This document shows positions 12,656 through 24,641 of a DNA stretch of 64,000 nt, piece by piece; the stretch's first letter is position 1; every line of letters begins with the position of its first letter. The stretch lies in assembly GCA_003991915.1 (NCBI GenBank), contig RQTK01000142.1, positions 236,281 through 300,280 on the forward strand, given 5' to 3'. The notes beneath the pieces are model-generated. The model did not search any database. It was not told the origin of the DNA and saw only the letters and a list, made by a program, of their open reading frames with translations. The stretch is from Elysia chlorotica. Its lineage: Eukaryota; Mollusca; Gastropoda; Plakobranchidae. A program made the position numbers and the translations under genes.

Positions 12656-13352
12656 GTGTCAAGTTGGCATTTGGTCATGTAGCTGACAGACCATTACACA
12701 TTTTTGCCAATTAAATATGATTATGACTTGCATGAAACACAGCCTTTATTGTTCCCTTCTCTATTTTCAAATACAGCAATGGGCTTTTTAAAAATTAACT
12801 GAGAGGGAATTTATTGTCAGACAGTGATATCAAACTGATTTGTAAAAATGTATAGCTCTTGTGGAGCTAATAAAAAGTAATAGTGATTTTTTGTTTATGC
12901 TTTGTAATCAATTGTTCACCACTTGAAACAAATTACAAAACATGCAAATAAACTTTTGAACAATAGAATTACTGTTTCTAAAATATTTGGGCATACACTG
13001 ATTAAGAAAATAGCCTAGTCATATTTCTGTAACGATTTCAGGCTTTCATGTGATCACTTAGCTAAAAAATTCAATTCAGACCTTCATTTATTATTTACTA
13101 AGGCCTTGAGGCTTGCTTAGAAAATGCTACAGAACTGAAAATTAACCATCGGGATAAGGAAAGTTATCTTTAATTCATATGTATCTCTCTCAAACATGCT
13201 TGATCTTTTCAAGATGAAAAATTTTAAAATACTTAATCAATGAATATATGAAACAAGAGCAGATTGTGTGCTGAAATTGTATATATGCATGTATATATTA
13301 CAATGTTGTTTGTATGTTTTGCCAAGTCCTGTGTTTTGTTTTACTTCTGCAG
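12656..13352 (+). other. Inter-exon sequence E1-E2
   Basis: AT-rich noncoding sequence. The only recognisable structure is the acceptor of E2 at its end. Confidence 0.6.
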
Positions 13353-13771
13353 GACGATGTACAAATTCATTGACCTCGGGCTCTGAATTCACCATGTCAT
13401 TGCCTGACTATATTCAACCAACGGTAGATCACAGAGCCCATGAATCATTATCATGTCCTGCACCACCACCAATGTTTCCTTCGGATTTCAGGAGCGGATA
13501 TAAAATAGAACAAATGGACGGTTTTGCATACTATCATTGCACTATATGTTCTGTCGTTTTTACTACTCTTGGAGCTTTACAGAAGCACATGAATTCCCTT
13601 CACAAAAGTGCGAAATTGTTACCCTATTCTTGTCCAGTTTGTGGTCATGGATTCTTTTCCCACTCTGGCATGGAGGCTCATAAACAAACTCATTTTAGTG
13701 GTCGTAAATTTGTTTGTGTACATGTGGATATAGGTTCAAATATAAACATCATCTTAAGCGGCATGAGATAA
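13353..13771 (+). CDS. E2: alternative terminal exon with a frameshifted third finger
   Basis: The acceptor gttttacttctgcag ends at 13352; the junction codon is CGA (Arg), in phase. The frame gives 139 residues: a Pro/Ser-rich linker, finger 1 (CTIC), finger 2 (CPVCGHGF), then a third finger that starts FVC and loses its pattern at about 13718. The +1 frame continues C-G-Y-R-F and HHLKRH with the normal C2H2 spacing as far as a stop near 13817. A single missing base within GTTTGTGTACATG would explain this. The downstream part (VHKLIAF) also lacks the C2HC tail. It may be a decaying exon, a two-finger isoform or an assembly error. It opens the compact E2-E5 cluster, only 110 bases before E3. 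Confidence 0.7.
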
Positions 13772-13881
13772 CAGTGCACAAACTGATTGCATTTAATGAT
13801 TGTGAAATTTTAAATTGACGCAATCAAACATTTTAATGTGCGTGATTTGTACATCTTTCACTTCTCAACTTCTTTTTTCAG

Positions 13882-14387
13882 GCATGCTATCTAAAAGACT
13901 GAGTTCCTCAACCTCAGCAAGCAGAAGTGGTCAAAGAATTGGACATAAAAAGAATCTGCAGAGGGGCCATTTTATTGATAACTTGACACAAAATGCCACT
14001 CATGCTCCTCAAAGGGGCAATCAAGCCCAGGCCTCAAGTGCTATTCAATATTCATCATCATGTCCAATGTGTCGTGTTCAACTTTCCAGCCCATCTGCAT
14101 ATCAGAAACATATAAATGTTTACCATAGAGAAGCTGGGTTGCTTCCCTTTACTTGTAACCTTTGCCATCGTGGATTTTATACACAGAGTGGTCTAAAGTA
14201 TCATGAGCAAACACATGGTGATCAAGAGTTTGTTTGCTTTGTTTGCAGTGCCAAGCACAAACATAAAGCCAATTTAAGGCGTCATCTTGAAAGGGCTCAC
14301 CAATTGAGAGAATGTTTTTACTGTGCGTCATATTTTAAGCAAGGTGGTGAATTTGAACGTCACATTTTATCCTGTGACAAAAAATAG
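13882..14387 (+). CDS. E3: alternative terminal exon, three C2H2 fingers plus C2HC tail
   Basis: The acceptor acttcttttttcag ends at 13881; the junction codon is CGC (Arg). It adds 168 residues. After a basic, Ser/Gln-rich linker come CPMC, CNLC (CHRGF variant of CGKGY) and CFVC fingers, then the closing C-x2-C-x12-H-x3-C finger, whose last Cys lies three residues before the stop. Third-finger contacts at -1,2,3,6 are H,A,N,R. It is most similar to E4, sharing the HREAGLLPF or HREKQALPF linker. The distance to E4 is 119 bases with no AATAAA between, so its transcript must run into or through E4. Confidence 0.9.
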
Positions 14388-14506
14388 TATCATTTGAGTC
14401 ATCACAATGTACATTGGTTGTCTTAAGCTTGCTTAATTTCATAAATCCCAAATGAATGAGTTCTAAGAACAGGCATCTTTAAGAAAAGCACATTCATTTG
14501 TTTCAG

Positions 14507-15006
14507 GGGGATACTTCATCTCACCAAAGTCATCGAAGACAGATGAAATTTCACCCACACTGGTAAATTGTTCCCCTTCTGCAATGTCTGTGGCAAGCAA
14601 GCGGGTATCAAATTCCTCAACATCTCTTGAGCAAAGAGCTTATGAAAGTTTTGCAGATATGGGCAATTACTTTACTTGTCCATACTGCAGCGAGCAAATT
14701 TCCACCAGGCCTTTGTATCAGAAACACATGAATATTTTTCATCGCGAAAAACAAGCTCTCCCGTTCATATGCAACTTATGCCAAAAAGGATTTTTCTCCA
14801 TCATGGGACTGCGGCATCATATGGAGACGCACAAAGGAAGGCAGTTTGCATGTATTATTTGTGATGCCAAATTTCAGCACAAACATCATTTAAAACGGCA
14901 TATGGAGGGTGTACACAAGCTAAAGGAATGCCGTGTGTGTCTCAATTTTTTTCCGTTAGGGCATGAATTCAACACTCATGTTCTACATTGTACCTCTTTT
15001 CACTAA
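14507..15006 (+). CDS. E4: alternative terminal exon, three C2H2 fingers plus C2HC tail
   Basis: The acceptor attcatttgtttcag ends at 14506 and the frame is open from there, with junction CGG (Arg). The first ATG is only at 14584, so the exon is longer than an ATG-started frame suggests. It adds 166 residues: a Ser/Thr-rich linker, fingers CPYC, CNLC (KGF) and CIIC, then the C2HC tail CRVC...H-x3-C. Third-finger contacts are H,H,H,R. It is a sister of E3 by sequence and by position, 119 bases apart. Confidence 0.9.
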
Positions 15007-15129
15007 CTTCATTCTTTACCATCTAAATTATTTTACTGTTTGTTGTGTAGTCTGATGGCAGTATGCTTAGCCTTGAAAAGATAGTGTAATGATATAGCTG
15101 TTTTTTTTTACGATTTTTTTGTTTTTCAG

Positions 15130-15569
15130 GAGAGAGAAAGCGTGGACAGCCAATGCCATTGGCAATGCTTCCCGTGACTTTGCACCCATATTCAGAATCA
15201 CCAGTTGACAGCTCTAAATTGCCCTCTTGGCCACAAGTCAATGCCAAATCTATATGCTTTTTATGTACACTGCCAGTAGAGCCAAGTGACTTTGTAAGCC
15301 ACATGTTTAATTTCCATGGCCAGAGCATGCCATTTGTCTGTAAGATTTGTGGGAAAGGATACCAGAGTTCCCAAGGCCTTATACATCATACTCGTCTCCA
15401 CCAAGGAAAAACTTTCTTTTGCCCTGTATGTGCATCAAGATTTACTCAAAGTGCTGCAATGAAGACGCATTTAAAGAAACTTCATGGTTGTGTTTTATGT
15501 TCAGTGTGTTCTGGTGTTTTCAAGCAAGGGTCTGACTTTGGTCAACATGCCCTACTTTGTAAAAAATAG
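15130..15569 (+). CDS. E5: alternative terminal exon, three fingers plus C2HC tail
   Basis: The acceptor gtttttcag ends at 15129 after a T-rich tract; the junction is CGA (Arg). It adds 146 residues. The linker carries a basic ERKRGQ stretch. Finger 1 (CFLC) has a shortened spacing before its histidines. Finger 2 is the canonical CGKGYQSS type, and finger 3 is CPVC with contacts Q,A,A,T, which lacks the usual basic residue at +6. The C2HC tail follows, ending CKK. It is the last member of the E2-E5 cluster. I see no AATAAA in the 780 bases to E6. Confidence 0.9.
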
Positions 15570-16350
15570 CCTTGTTTTATTAGCTGCAACATTTTCTTTT
15601 TATTTGTGTGTGTGTCTGTGTAACATATACTCTGGCTTACCTCATTTGGTTGTGAATTTCACAATGTAAAGATATTTCTAGATCATTAATATTATATTTA
15701 TTATCTAGAAATCTATTTACGTTGTGAAACTATATAGAATATGTTGTAAACTTCTGTTATCAAATAATCTCTAGCAGTGAAGGGGAAAAATTTAAGTCTC
15801 AATGAAAAATATAATATACTCCTGAAATAAGGAGTTTCTCCATTGCTCCTTTTTAATATTATTGCTAGACTCCAAGTAGTCAACATTATTACGGCGCTAG
15901 TCTTTGTGTCTGTTTTTTTGTGTTTTTTTAATTCATAATTGTTTTGCTTTTAATTTTAAAAAATTGTATTTCTTTTTTTTTTAATTCTTGGTTATTCAAA
16001 TAGCAAAATAGAAATTGGTTTTTGGTCCTCATATTGTGAGAAATAGGCAGTTGGTTAGTATTAGCTCTACCTGTACCTTGATAAGAGAGAATTGCAGGTT
16101 TAATGGTAGAGACTGTTTTGTGTTGAGGCTTAAGTACTGCTAATCACATGACTGTTATCGCAATACATGACGTTTTCAGAGTTAGTAATCTCTGCCGGTT
16201 CATTATGCTATCATTGCTTTTTATGAAAGAGACATATTTGTCATGAATTTCAATCTTTAAACAATTATGAATAATTGTATCTTTTCAGTCTAAAACGTTT
16301 TACATTTAACTAAAGTAGGGTGTGAAAAAAAAAACTTTTTTTTATTTCAG
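15570..16350 (+). other. Inter-exon sequence E5-E6
   Basis: AT-rich noncoding sequence with T tracts. No canonical AATAAA and no extra finger exon seen. Confidence 0.6.
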
Positions 16351-16766
16351 GAATGTCCTATCCAAGTATCCAGGAAAGGACTGTTGAATTTGAAAAATTT
16401 GCTTCAAGCTCCACCTTATTGCCAAAAGCGAAATCTTGCTCTTGCACAAAGTGTTCTGCAATATTTCCTGATGGATTTGCTCTTCAAGAGCATTTACGCA
16501 AGAGTCACAATATTTTTATGGAATATATTTGTACGATCTGTGGGAAAGGTTACCATACTCAGTCTGGCCTATATTATCACATGCAATCCTGGCATAAGAA
16601 GGCAGTCCATTGTCCTGTATGTCCTAGTCAGTTTGGAAGAAAAGCCACTATGAAAAGGCACATGTTGACAATACATAATATGAAACAGTGTCAGCATTGT
16701 TTACAGTACATTTACTCTTATGAATTTGAAATGCATAGCAGATCATGTGAGATGAAGCTTATCTGA
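16351..16766 (+). CDS. E6: alternative terminal exon, three fingers plus C2HC tail
   Basis: The acceptor tttttttatttcag ends at 16350; the junction is CGA (Arg), then Met. It adds 138 residues with a short linker of about 30. Finger 1 is CTKC, finger 2 CTICGKGYHTQ, and finger 3 CPVC with contacts R,A,T,R. The closing finger is one residue shorter than usual (x11 between the second Cys and His) and ends CEMKLI. AATAAA at 17656 is a possible distal polyadenylation signal, about 890 bases beyond the stop. Confidence 0.9.
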
Positions 16767-19530
16767 TGTTAACTACATCTATTCATAGTATCATATTTGA
16801 ATGTAATGACTGATATTGAATTGGTGTGTCTTATATATAGCCTATATGTTTTATATTATTTAAAAAATAGTGGTCCTTAGCAGAAACGCAAGTTATGCAA
16901 TAGCGTGTTTTTAAAACACACATCCATAATAGATTATAACTTAATGATAACATTCATTTATTAAAAAGATCAGACAGGGTCAGAGTAGAACATTTGTGAG
17001 GATTCTATTGCCTGACTCCTTGATCACTTCAGACCAAACCTTGCGTTCAGCAGAAGAGTTTGGTTTTCAAATTTGCAATGGATAGGTACAAATGTGTTTT
17101 CAGCCATGGATTATGTTTGTTTTTTTCTTAAAAAACTGAAGCTTTCAGGCAGCAGCTTTATTCACATTTTAAAAGATCATCAATTTTGAACATTACATAG
17201 GTACAATTTTGTTTAACATTCATGTTTGGAAACACAGCCTTTTAAAAACGTTTGTTGAGAAAAACCACAGGCAATCTTAAGTTAGTCGTCCCTGTTACAT
17301 TTTCTTAGATAGGGGAATAACAATTTTTTTTTTTTTAATTCTGTTTCTTATGCTTTCATTTACTTCCAAAAAAAAATAATTGTTTCGTACACGTTTATCA
17401 ATTTCGAACATTTTCCAATTCTCAGAAATGTTAGGTACAGTTTTAAATTCTTGACACTTTTAAAAGTTGTACTGTTTAGACCTGGATGTTTTCAGCCAAT
17501 TGCCGGATTTCCGGCAATCATAAAATTGAGGGAGGGGGGAGAGAGAGAAAAGAACTTCTGCTTAAGTGCATCGTGCGAGTATCCAGATTCAAATTTCCAC
17601 CTCTGCCGACTCAATGACCCCGACAAGTGCTAGCAATCAAAGCTGAGTTTCGGGCAATAAATGCTGGAACTTCGCTTAAAATGTGTTTGCAGAAATAAAC
17701 TATAGCGTGATGGGTTGCATTCTAGCAGTTTCCATGTTTTGTGAATAGTGACAGGCAAGACCACGATTGAAAGGGATTTATGGAATTCGATTCACGTTCC
17801 ATTTGAGTTGAATCAGACTCTGTTATATATCCTTGATTATTCGTAAAATTATGTAAAGACTCAATCTTGAGAAATATTTAACCAGTTTCGTATGCCTTTT
17901 GTTTTATTTTCTAATGGATTTTCTACTCTTCTTCGTAACAACTTAGTAGTGTAAATCAAAGTTAGAAAGATTTTGCAGTGAATCGTGGTTAGCGCTATAA
18001 TTTTATTATCTCATATTTTTTTCAATTGGGGCAGATCATCGATATTCATGGTTAGAACTCCTCTCAATCTACATTAAGCGATAGATCTATATTACGTGCT
18101 AGATCTATATTTGACTGGACTGAAATAGAAATAAGAGACAAAAGACATGCTAGAGATGGAGAGATGGATGGGACCAGAGGATTTTATATACAGGAGCTAT
18201 TATAATCAAAGTGGGAACATGTTTTTTTTGTTTGTTTTTTTGTCCTAAAATAAGTCATCTTTCTGGATTTGAACATAGTGAATCTTCTTTATTATTAATC
18301 TTAGAGTCATATATATATATAATAAAATGTGCCTCCAGACAGGGGTTTTGCCTCATGTGATCCCAAAAATAGCTTCAGCCTTCTATGCCTTGTCTGAGTA
18401 CAATTGGAGTTTGTTGATGTTGGTGTAGTCCTATGCAGATGATCTAACTTTCAGATTTAAGTGATCTGATATTAACACCATTATTTTTTATTTTTTTTTA
18501 TGTTTAAATACTTTCAGCCATCATTTGTGTTTATTTTGTAAATTAGTATTGGTTTGTATGCCTGTCTGTTAGTAACCCCTACAAAATTGAAAATGATTGA
18601 GGCAAAACAATTGTATCTTGTCAGGGGAATATGTATTACATATTTTTAGACTCTATGGCAAGTGTTCACAATGGCTATTGCATGTAACTGTTTTTGTTGT
18701 TTATGTTTGCTTGTATCAAGTTTTTTTGTTCGTTTGTTTTGTTTATTTGTTTTTTGTTTTGTTTGTTTTGTTTATTTGTTTTTTGTTCTGTTTGTTTTGT
18801 TCATTTGTTTTTTTTTGTGTTTGTTTTCTTCATGTTTATTTTAATGCATCTCAGTATTATTTGCCTCTGGACAGCATGGAGATTTAACAAAATAATTTGT
18901 ACAATTAAATGAAATTTATGAGTTGAACAATGTTGTTTCTTCTAGTTTTGTCTGTTTTTAGAATAAATTCATATTGAAAAGAAAAAAAATAAAGAATTAT
19001 ATTTCAACCAGTTGTTTTTGTGTGTGTTTTTTTCTCATATTTTTGTTGTGTTTATTGAATGGGAAAAAAAATGATTTTTTTAACGTCCCCAATCTAAAAC
19101 ACTGTGCGGATAACTCTTTTTGGTAAAGGCAAAAAGAAACAAGAGTTGCACATTATGCGAAAAGAATAATGAAAGATTGAAATTGACTTTCATGCAATTT
19201 ATTTATTTTTTTTTTTTTTGGCGATCAAGCGTCTTTGTGAATTATGAAATAAAAATATAATTGTGTGGTAAAATGCTAGTTTATTGATTATCTACTTAAA
19301 ACTATACAAAATTATAAATTATACTCTTTATAATCAGAAACAATTTTACTTCTTCAAAATTCGGAAATATTTTGCATGTGAACTTTTAAGATGTAACTGA
19401 AAGAGAACTAAAATTAGGGATATTCTTGTAAATAAACGAATAAGCTTATCTCTAAGAAAGCTGCTAATTACTAAATAAGCAAAGCCAAAGGAGAAAAAAA
19501 ATCTTTATTAATTTACATGTACTATTTCAG
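16767..19530 (+). other. Inter-exon sequence E6-E7
   Basis: 2.8 kb with no finger exon. It contains an AATAAA (17656-17661), and a low-complexity TTTG/TTTTG repeat at about 18718-18835 that creates a spurious Phe/Val/Cys-rich frame. Confidence 0.6.
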
Positions 19531-19985
19531 GGTATTCAAGTTCTCAATCTTCTCCCAACAACTGTGCCTCCCGCTCACTCAACTCAGACCAGAAAAGTTC
19601 ATTGAGTTCCTTTTCTACTTTCCTTAAAGGAAATTTTCAAGATAGGAGACAGAGAAAACCATGCACCATTTGTCCCCTAATTTTTGACAGTTATGCTGAA
19701 TGGAATGAACACATGAATCGTGAACACGGTCACAAAATGCCTTATGTATGCTCCATTTGTGGAAAGGGTTATCAAACAAGTATGGGATTGCATTATCACA
19801 ACCAGCAACACGCAGGAGTGACATTTACTTGTTCATTGTGTGATAGATCGTTCACACGCAACTCTACTCTCACAGGCCATTTAAAAAATGTCCATAAGGT
19901 TGCTAAGTGTTCTACATGTCGGAATATTTTTCCTCTTGGACCTGAATACTCAAAACATGTTTTTAGCTGTGTACAACCCACATAG
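19531..19985 (+). CDS. E7: alternative terminal exon, three fingers plus C2HC tail
   Basis: The acceptor catgtactatttcag ends at 19530. The frame is open from there (junction CGG, Arg) through about 40 Ser/Asn-rich residues. It adds 151 residues. Finger 1 (CTIC) has a Trp in its helix, finger 2 is CGKGYQTS, and finger 3 CSLC has contacts R,S,T,G. The C2HC tail ends CVQPT. No private polyadenylation signal is evident in the 800 bases before E8. Confidence 0.9.
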
Positions 19986-20799
19986 AGTTTGTTTTGTTAG
20001 TTTTATTTTTAATGAAATTGTTATTTTTCTAATAGAAATGGGTTTGATGTTTACAAATTACAAAAATGCTACTTTTGTAATGCACACATGTATTTTTTCT
20101 TCTCGTTACCTTCAACTGATTTGGTAAAATATCTTTTTTTTTAAAGATTCATATATAGAACAGGCAGACTGACATTTGAATCTTAAAGATTAACTTGAAG
20201 AGAAGTTTAATTTGAATTGAAGCACTGTTCACTTTGGGTGAAAGTAGTATATGTATAAATTAGATTCTGATGTGTGAGAGGCAAAATGAACTAACTATTA
20301 TTCGTTTTGCTTTCTATTTATTTTTAATGCTTCTTTAATTATGTAAGCTTGCATTCTGAAGAACTATATCCAAATGTTGTGGTGACAATTTTGTACGATT
20401 CATTTTAAACGATATCTTTATAGATTTAAAAAAAAAAACTCTGTTTTTACATGTCCATAGACAATCTTATTATGATATCTTGTTAGGCAAGGTTTGTGAG
20501 TCGTCAGTTATTACTGCTTGTGCGTGTATGTGCAGTTCACTATAGTCGAACTACAATTAGAACACTCAAAAATTGTAACCTTTAATATTTTCAATTAAGA
20601 ATAGTAGTTTGATAATTAATATGGCAGATTTCAAAAAAGAAACTTAAAATCTGGTTATCGTATAAAATTGCAAGCATGGAAATTTAGCAATTATGTCACA
20701 CGAATAATTGTATAATTATTCACTCACTTAAGGAAATATGGGCAATTATATCAATACAAATGTTATAATTTATTTTAGTGTTAGTTTTTCTTGTTTCAG
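19986..20799 (+). other. Inter-exon sequence E7-E8
   Basis: AT-rich noncoding sequence; nothing recognisable except the E8 acceptor at the end. Confidence 0.6.
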
Positions 20800-21152
20800 A
20801 TATCCATGAACGACAATTTCATTTATCAATGGAGGCAGGTTTTGGACACCCATCTGAGCAGCAATTTGGAGAAAACATTCAGTCTCCTCTACTTGATTTT
20901 CATATGACAAGAGAACACGCTGCTCACAACATTCAATTGGGATCCTTAAAAATAAAAAATAATGCCCACAGTGCAATACAAGCCAAGTCACTTAAATGTC
21001 CAATATGTGACGGAGGCTTTTCAAGAATGTTCACACTGAAAAGACACATGAAAAGTATTCATGGAGTTTCCCAATGCCAAAAATGCCTAGAAATAATTAA
21101 AGCTGGTCCAGATTTTAATAGACATCTAGTTTACTGCAACAAAAGAATATGA
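20800..21152 (+). CDS. E8: alternative terminal exon, one C2H2 finger plus C2HC tail
   Basis: The acceptor tttttcttgtttcag ends at 20799; the junction is CAT (His). It adds 117 residues: about 65 residues of His/Gln-rich linker, then a single finger (CPIC...FSRMFTLKRH, contacts R,F,T,R) followed directly by the C2HC tail (CQKC...C) ending NKRI. It lacks fingers 1 and 2 of the other exons. With E10 and E11 it forms a one-finger subfamily in which the retained finger corresponds to finger 3. Confidence 0.88.
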
Positions 21153-23439
21153 AATGGAGGATGTAATTTCTAAGCATTTTATTTCCCACAATAAGAGTTA
21201 TAAAAGTTACTGGGAAAGTGAGCCAGATTTGTCTCCAAGACCAACTATTACTGTCTATTAAAAGAGGAATAATTGAAAATAATACGAGTACATGCAATAG
21301 TAAACTGCCCTTGCTATCCTGAAGCTGGCTCGAAAGTCTTTTGTTAACAAAGGCGCACTATACATTAGTTCTCTTAGTAATGCTTGGGACTGGCAAACAA
21401 AAGCTTTGAATCTCAGCTTTTGCAGTCTCCAAAACTAATAGAAGTAAAACTTATCAAAGATCGAATTTACGAGCAATGTAGGTAATGACAAAAGAAAATG
21501 TGAATGAGATTAACAATACGATGATTTTTTTAGCCAATTAATATTTATTCATATATATTGGTGACTTATCTTTAAAAGGTGGAAAACTTTATTATAATTT
21601 ACTATTACATTATAAAGTCTTGTTAACACAATTGTAGCACTCCAAAGGGCACCAAAAAAAATAGATTCAGAATTATAGAGATGTGATAAAAGATTGCTAG
21701 TTTAAGCATTCATGCTAAAGACTAGATGTTCACTGACAGGATTGTAAAAATTGCTGTTAGGGTAAATGTTTTCCCTGTTGGTCTGCATAGGATCTTTTTT
21801 AACCTGCATTATGGAATGTCCTTAGGTTTAAACAAAAATATTCAAATATTGTAATCATAAATGCATCAGCTGAACATAATTTTATCTAGTCAGATATATG
21901 TACATGTATAACCCTTTAGCTCTCGATGAGTGTGCATAGAACTCTGAAAATTTCAACCCTTTAGTTTAAACATGGCTTCCTAAATTGTATGAAGGTATGT
22001 AGCCTAAGGGTTGCAATGTGAATGAACTTGTATGATTTTTCAGATCAAATGACATTTTTGTCTGTTACATTTGAATGTTACTTATTATGACTGGTGGCAG
22101 TGATAGTTGAAATACTTGTATTTTTATTTTCAATACATGTACATCCTCGAACTAAGTAGAGGATTTCATTTTTGTTTATTTGGTGAATTTTAAAATAGTT
22201 TTTAAAATGTTAAATACTGTATGTGCATCCTTTTTGCAATATTGATAGATATTATTCATATCAACCCCTTTTATGTGCTGGTTGGAAAGGTTGAACCCTT
22301 GCTCTTTTTAATCAGGAGGCACAAGTTGCCAATATAGATTTTGAGCTAGAGGAGAGCCCTCTGAACATTACAAAATACTATATATTGGCTTTTTTCATTT
22401 CCAACTTGAATATCTGTATCTCTAGAAATAATTGAGTTACAAATTTTTTTACCTCCTAAAAAACATTTATTGCTTTCTAACACAATATGAATAACTCTCA
22501 AATTTCCAACTTGTGCCTGATTCATCCTGGTTGCCTCACATAATATGTCCTTTTCATTTTTTTAAACCACTTAAATAGGATTCGTATGTATGCCACAATT
22601 TGTAGTCTAATATAGTTTTTCCATACTGGGTTTAATACATTTACATTTAAAAAGGCCCCACATCTTAACCCTTATCATAAACTGTTTTGTAACCCTGTCT
22701 GTACATAGTAAGGTTTATGTGGGTTCCCACTTCTTAAAAAGTCACATGAATAGTTTAGAAATACATAAAAAAAGATATATTCCCAGTTTTATTATATTGA
22801 TTTAAACCTTTTTTTTAATGCTTGGGATCCTTTTTGATCTTGCAACAAACGGTTAGGGTAAGATGAAAGGGTGTTGAGTTATCTTTCAAAAGAAAACTAA
22901 TATTTTCTACACATTTAAACGTGTCTAAAATTCTGAGACTTAGATCACAAATTCCATTCATGTCTTAAATTTCATAACTTGTCTCTTAAAATTTTTATTT
23001 TTTTATCCCATTGACTTTCTCCTTACTTCTGCATATTTGCCTTGCTGTTATGAGACAGAAAAACTTTTTCGTGCAGCATGAACGTGGTGAAAAAATGTTT
23101 TGAAAAGACCCTTATTTTCATATTTATAAGGAACAAGTAAATCAATTTTAGTTTTACAATGTTTTGCAGTGAAGTACAGAAATGGAAAATAGCATTGTAT
23201 CCTCAATTTCTCGATTCTTTCATACATAGGATACAAACAATCCTGAAAGCTTCTCAAGAAAATGAAGAGAATCCCATACTCCTTTAGAAATCTAATCAAT
23301 ATTTTTGTCTCACGATGTAAATAGATGTTGTTGTTTTTTTTAATTGGATACCAACAAAATGGTTATTTTTTGGGTGTCTCCCTGATTCAAACCTCTTCCT
23401 GTGCTCTGGTGGATGAAAGTATACTCTTTTGAATTTCAG
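21153..23439 (+). other. Inter-exon sequence E8-E9
   Basis: 2.3 kb without a finger exon. It contains an imperfect inverted repeat (22311-22332 against 22503-22521, about 18 paired bases with a two-base interruption) that could form a long-range hairpin in pre-mRNA. Confidence 0.55.
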
Positions 23440-23843
23440 ATCCCATGGAAGCTTATGATCACTATCATCCTGTTCATAATGAACCAAGTCAAGAATATCA
23501 CCATAGCAATGATCAACAAGTAGAAATGTGTCATATTTGCTCACAGCCTGTCCAAGAGAGGGACATGAAAGTTCATCTCTCAGAAAACCATGGACAGCAT
23601 ATGCCTTTTAGTTGCCCAAAATGTGGAAAAGGATACTTAAGTTTTCCAGGACTTTATTGCCATTTAAAAAGCCATGAAGGAAAGACTATTAAGTGCCCAT
23701 TGTGTGATAAAACCTTTTACAGAAACTATCATTTAAAAAGACATATGAGAAGCGTCCACAAAACAGCACAATGCTTAAATTGTCATGCTGTTTTAACAAT
23801 AGGTCTGGAATTTGATCGGCATGTGCTATTCTGTGGGAAATAA
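23440..23843 (+). CDS. E9: alternative terminal exon, three fingers plus C2HC tail
   Basis: The acceptor actcttttgaatttcag ends at 23439; the junction is CAT (His), then Pro-Met. It adds 134 residues with a short His-rich linker (YDHYHPVH). Finger 1 (CHIC) is compact, finger 2 is CGKGYLSF, and finger 3 CPLC has contacts R,Y,H,R. The C2HC tail ends CGK. It is followed after only 67 bases by the E10 acceptor, the tightest spacing in the array, so an E9 transcript must contain E10 unspliced in its 3' UTR. Confidence 0.9.
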
Positions 23844-23910
23844 ATTTCCTCACATAATCCCAAGGTGTAAATTTGAAATATCCTTCACATTCTCATTAAT
23901 CCTATTTCAG

Positions 23911-24221
23911 GTTATGCTGCAAACCATGAGCACATGCAATATGAAATGGGACCGTCTTATTCAGGATATTCCGTTAATGATCAAGTGCAAGATAACATGA
24001 CACCATTAAGAGGAACAGGTGCTCAAATTTCTCCTGGGATCTTTCACCATCTGAAAAAGGAGCAACCTGCTGCATGTCCTATATGTGATAAGCCTATCTC
24101 GCGATTCAGGGATGTCAAGCGTCACCTCAAGACAATACATTCAGCAGCTCAGTGTCCAAACTGCCTTAAAATCTTTAAAGCTGGTCTTCCATTCAGCCGC
24201 CATAGAGTTTACTGTAACTGA
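23911..24221 (+). CDS. E10: alternative terminal exon, one finger plus C2HC tail
   Basis: The acceptor taatcctatttcag ends at 23910; the junction is CGT (Arg). It adds 103 residues, the shortest finger exon. A single C2H2 finger (CPIC...ISRFRDVKRH, contacts R,R,D,R) is followed by the C2HC tail (CPNC...C) that ends one residue before the stop. It is a close sister of E11, which is 100 bases downstream, and they share the DVKRHL helix end. Confidence 0.88.
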
Positions 24222-24321
24222 AAATATTGTTTAGCCTTTGTGGATAACTAAGTTTTTAAGTATTGGATAGACCAAAATCAATCAAGTTCTTTTCAGAGAC
24301 TATTTGTCTTCTTTGTTTCAG

Positions 24322-24641
24322 ATCCAGATTTGCGTCCAATTCAAAGGGAATGCCCAATTCACCTACAGAGAGCTGACCCAATTTTAACTGGGCAATCACC
24401 TTATAAAATTAATTATGAATGTCAAAAAAGGTTTCTCAATCCAGGCATAGCCACATCCCAGCAAGGCGAATCTGGGATGAACAATCGACCCAGTTGCCCT
24501 GTGTGTGATAAAAAATTGTCTCGGATCTATGATGTGAAACGGCATCTCAGATCTGTGCATGGGTCATGTCAGTGTCCCAAATGTAACTTGATTTTGAAAG
24601 CTGGTCAAGACTACAATCGCCATTTAGTGTACTGTCGATAG
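24322..24641 (+). CDS. E11: alternative terminal exon, one finger plus C2HC tail
   Basis: The acceptor cttctttgtttcag ends at 24321; the junction is CAT (His). It adds 106 residues: a linker of about 50 residues, then one finger (CPVC...LSRIYDVKRH, contacts R,Y,D,R) and the C2HC tail (CPKC...C), ending one residue after the last Cys. It is the tandem duplicate of E10. It closes the E9-E11 cluster, and the AATAAA at 24830 with a GT-rich element just downstream could serve all three exons. Confidence 0.88.

Noticed and set aside
18597-18912. Membrane-like Phe/Val/Cys-rich frames
   Set aside because: They arise from the TTTG/TTTTG low-complexity stretch read in several frames.
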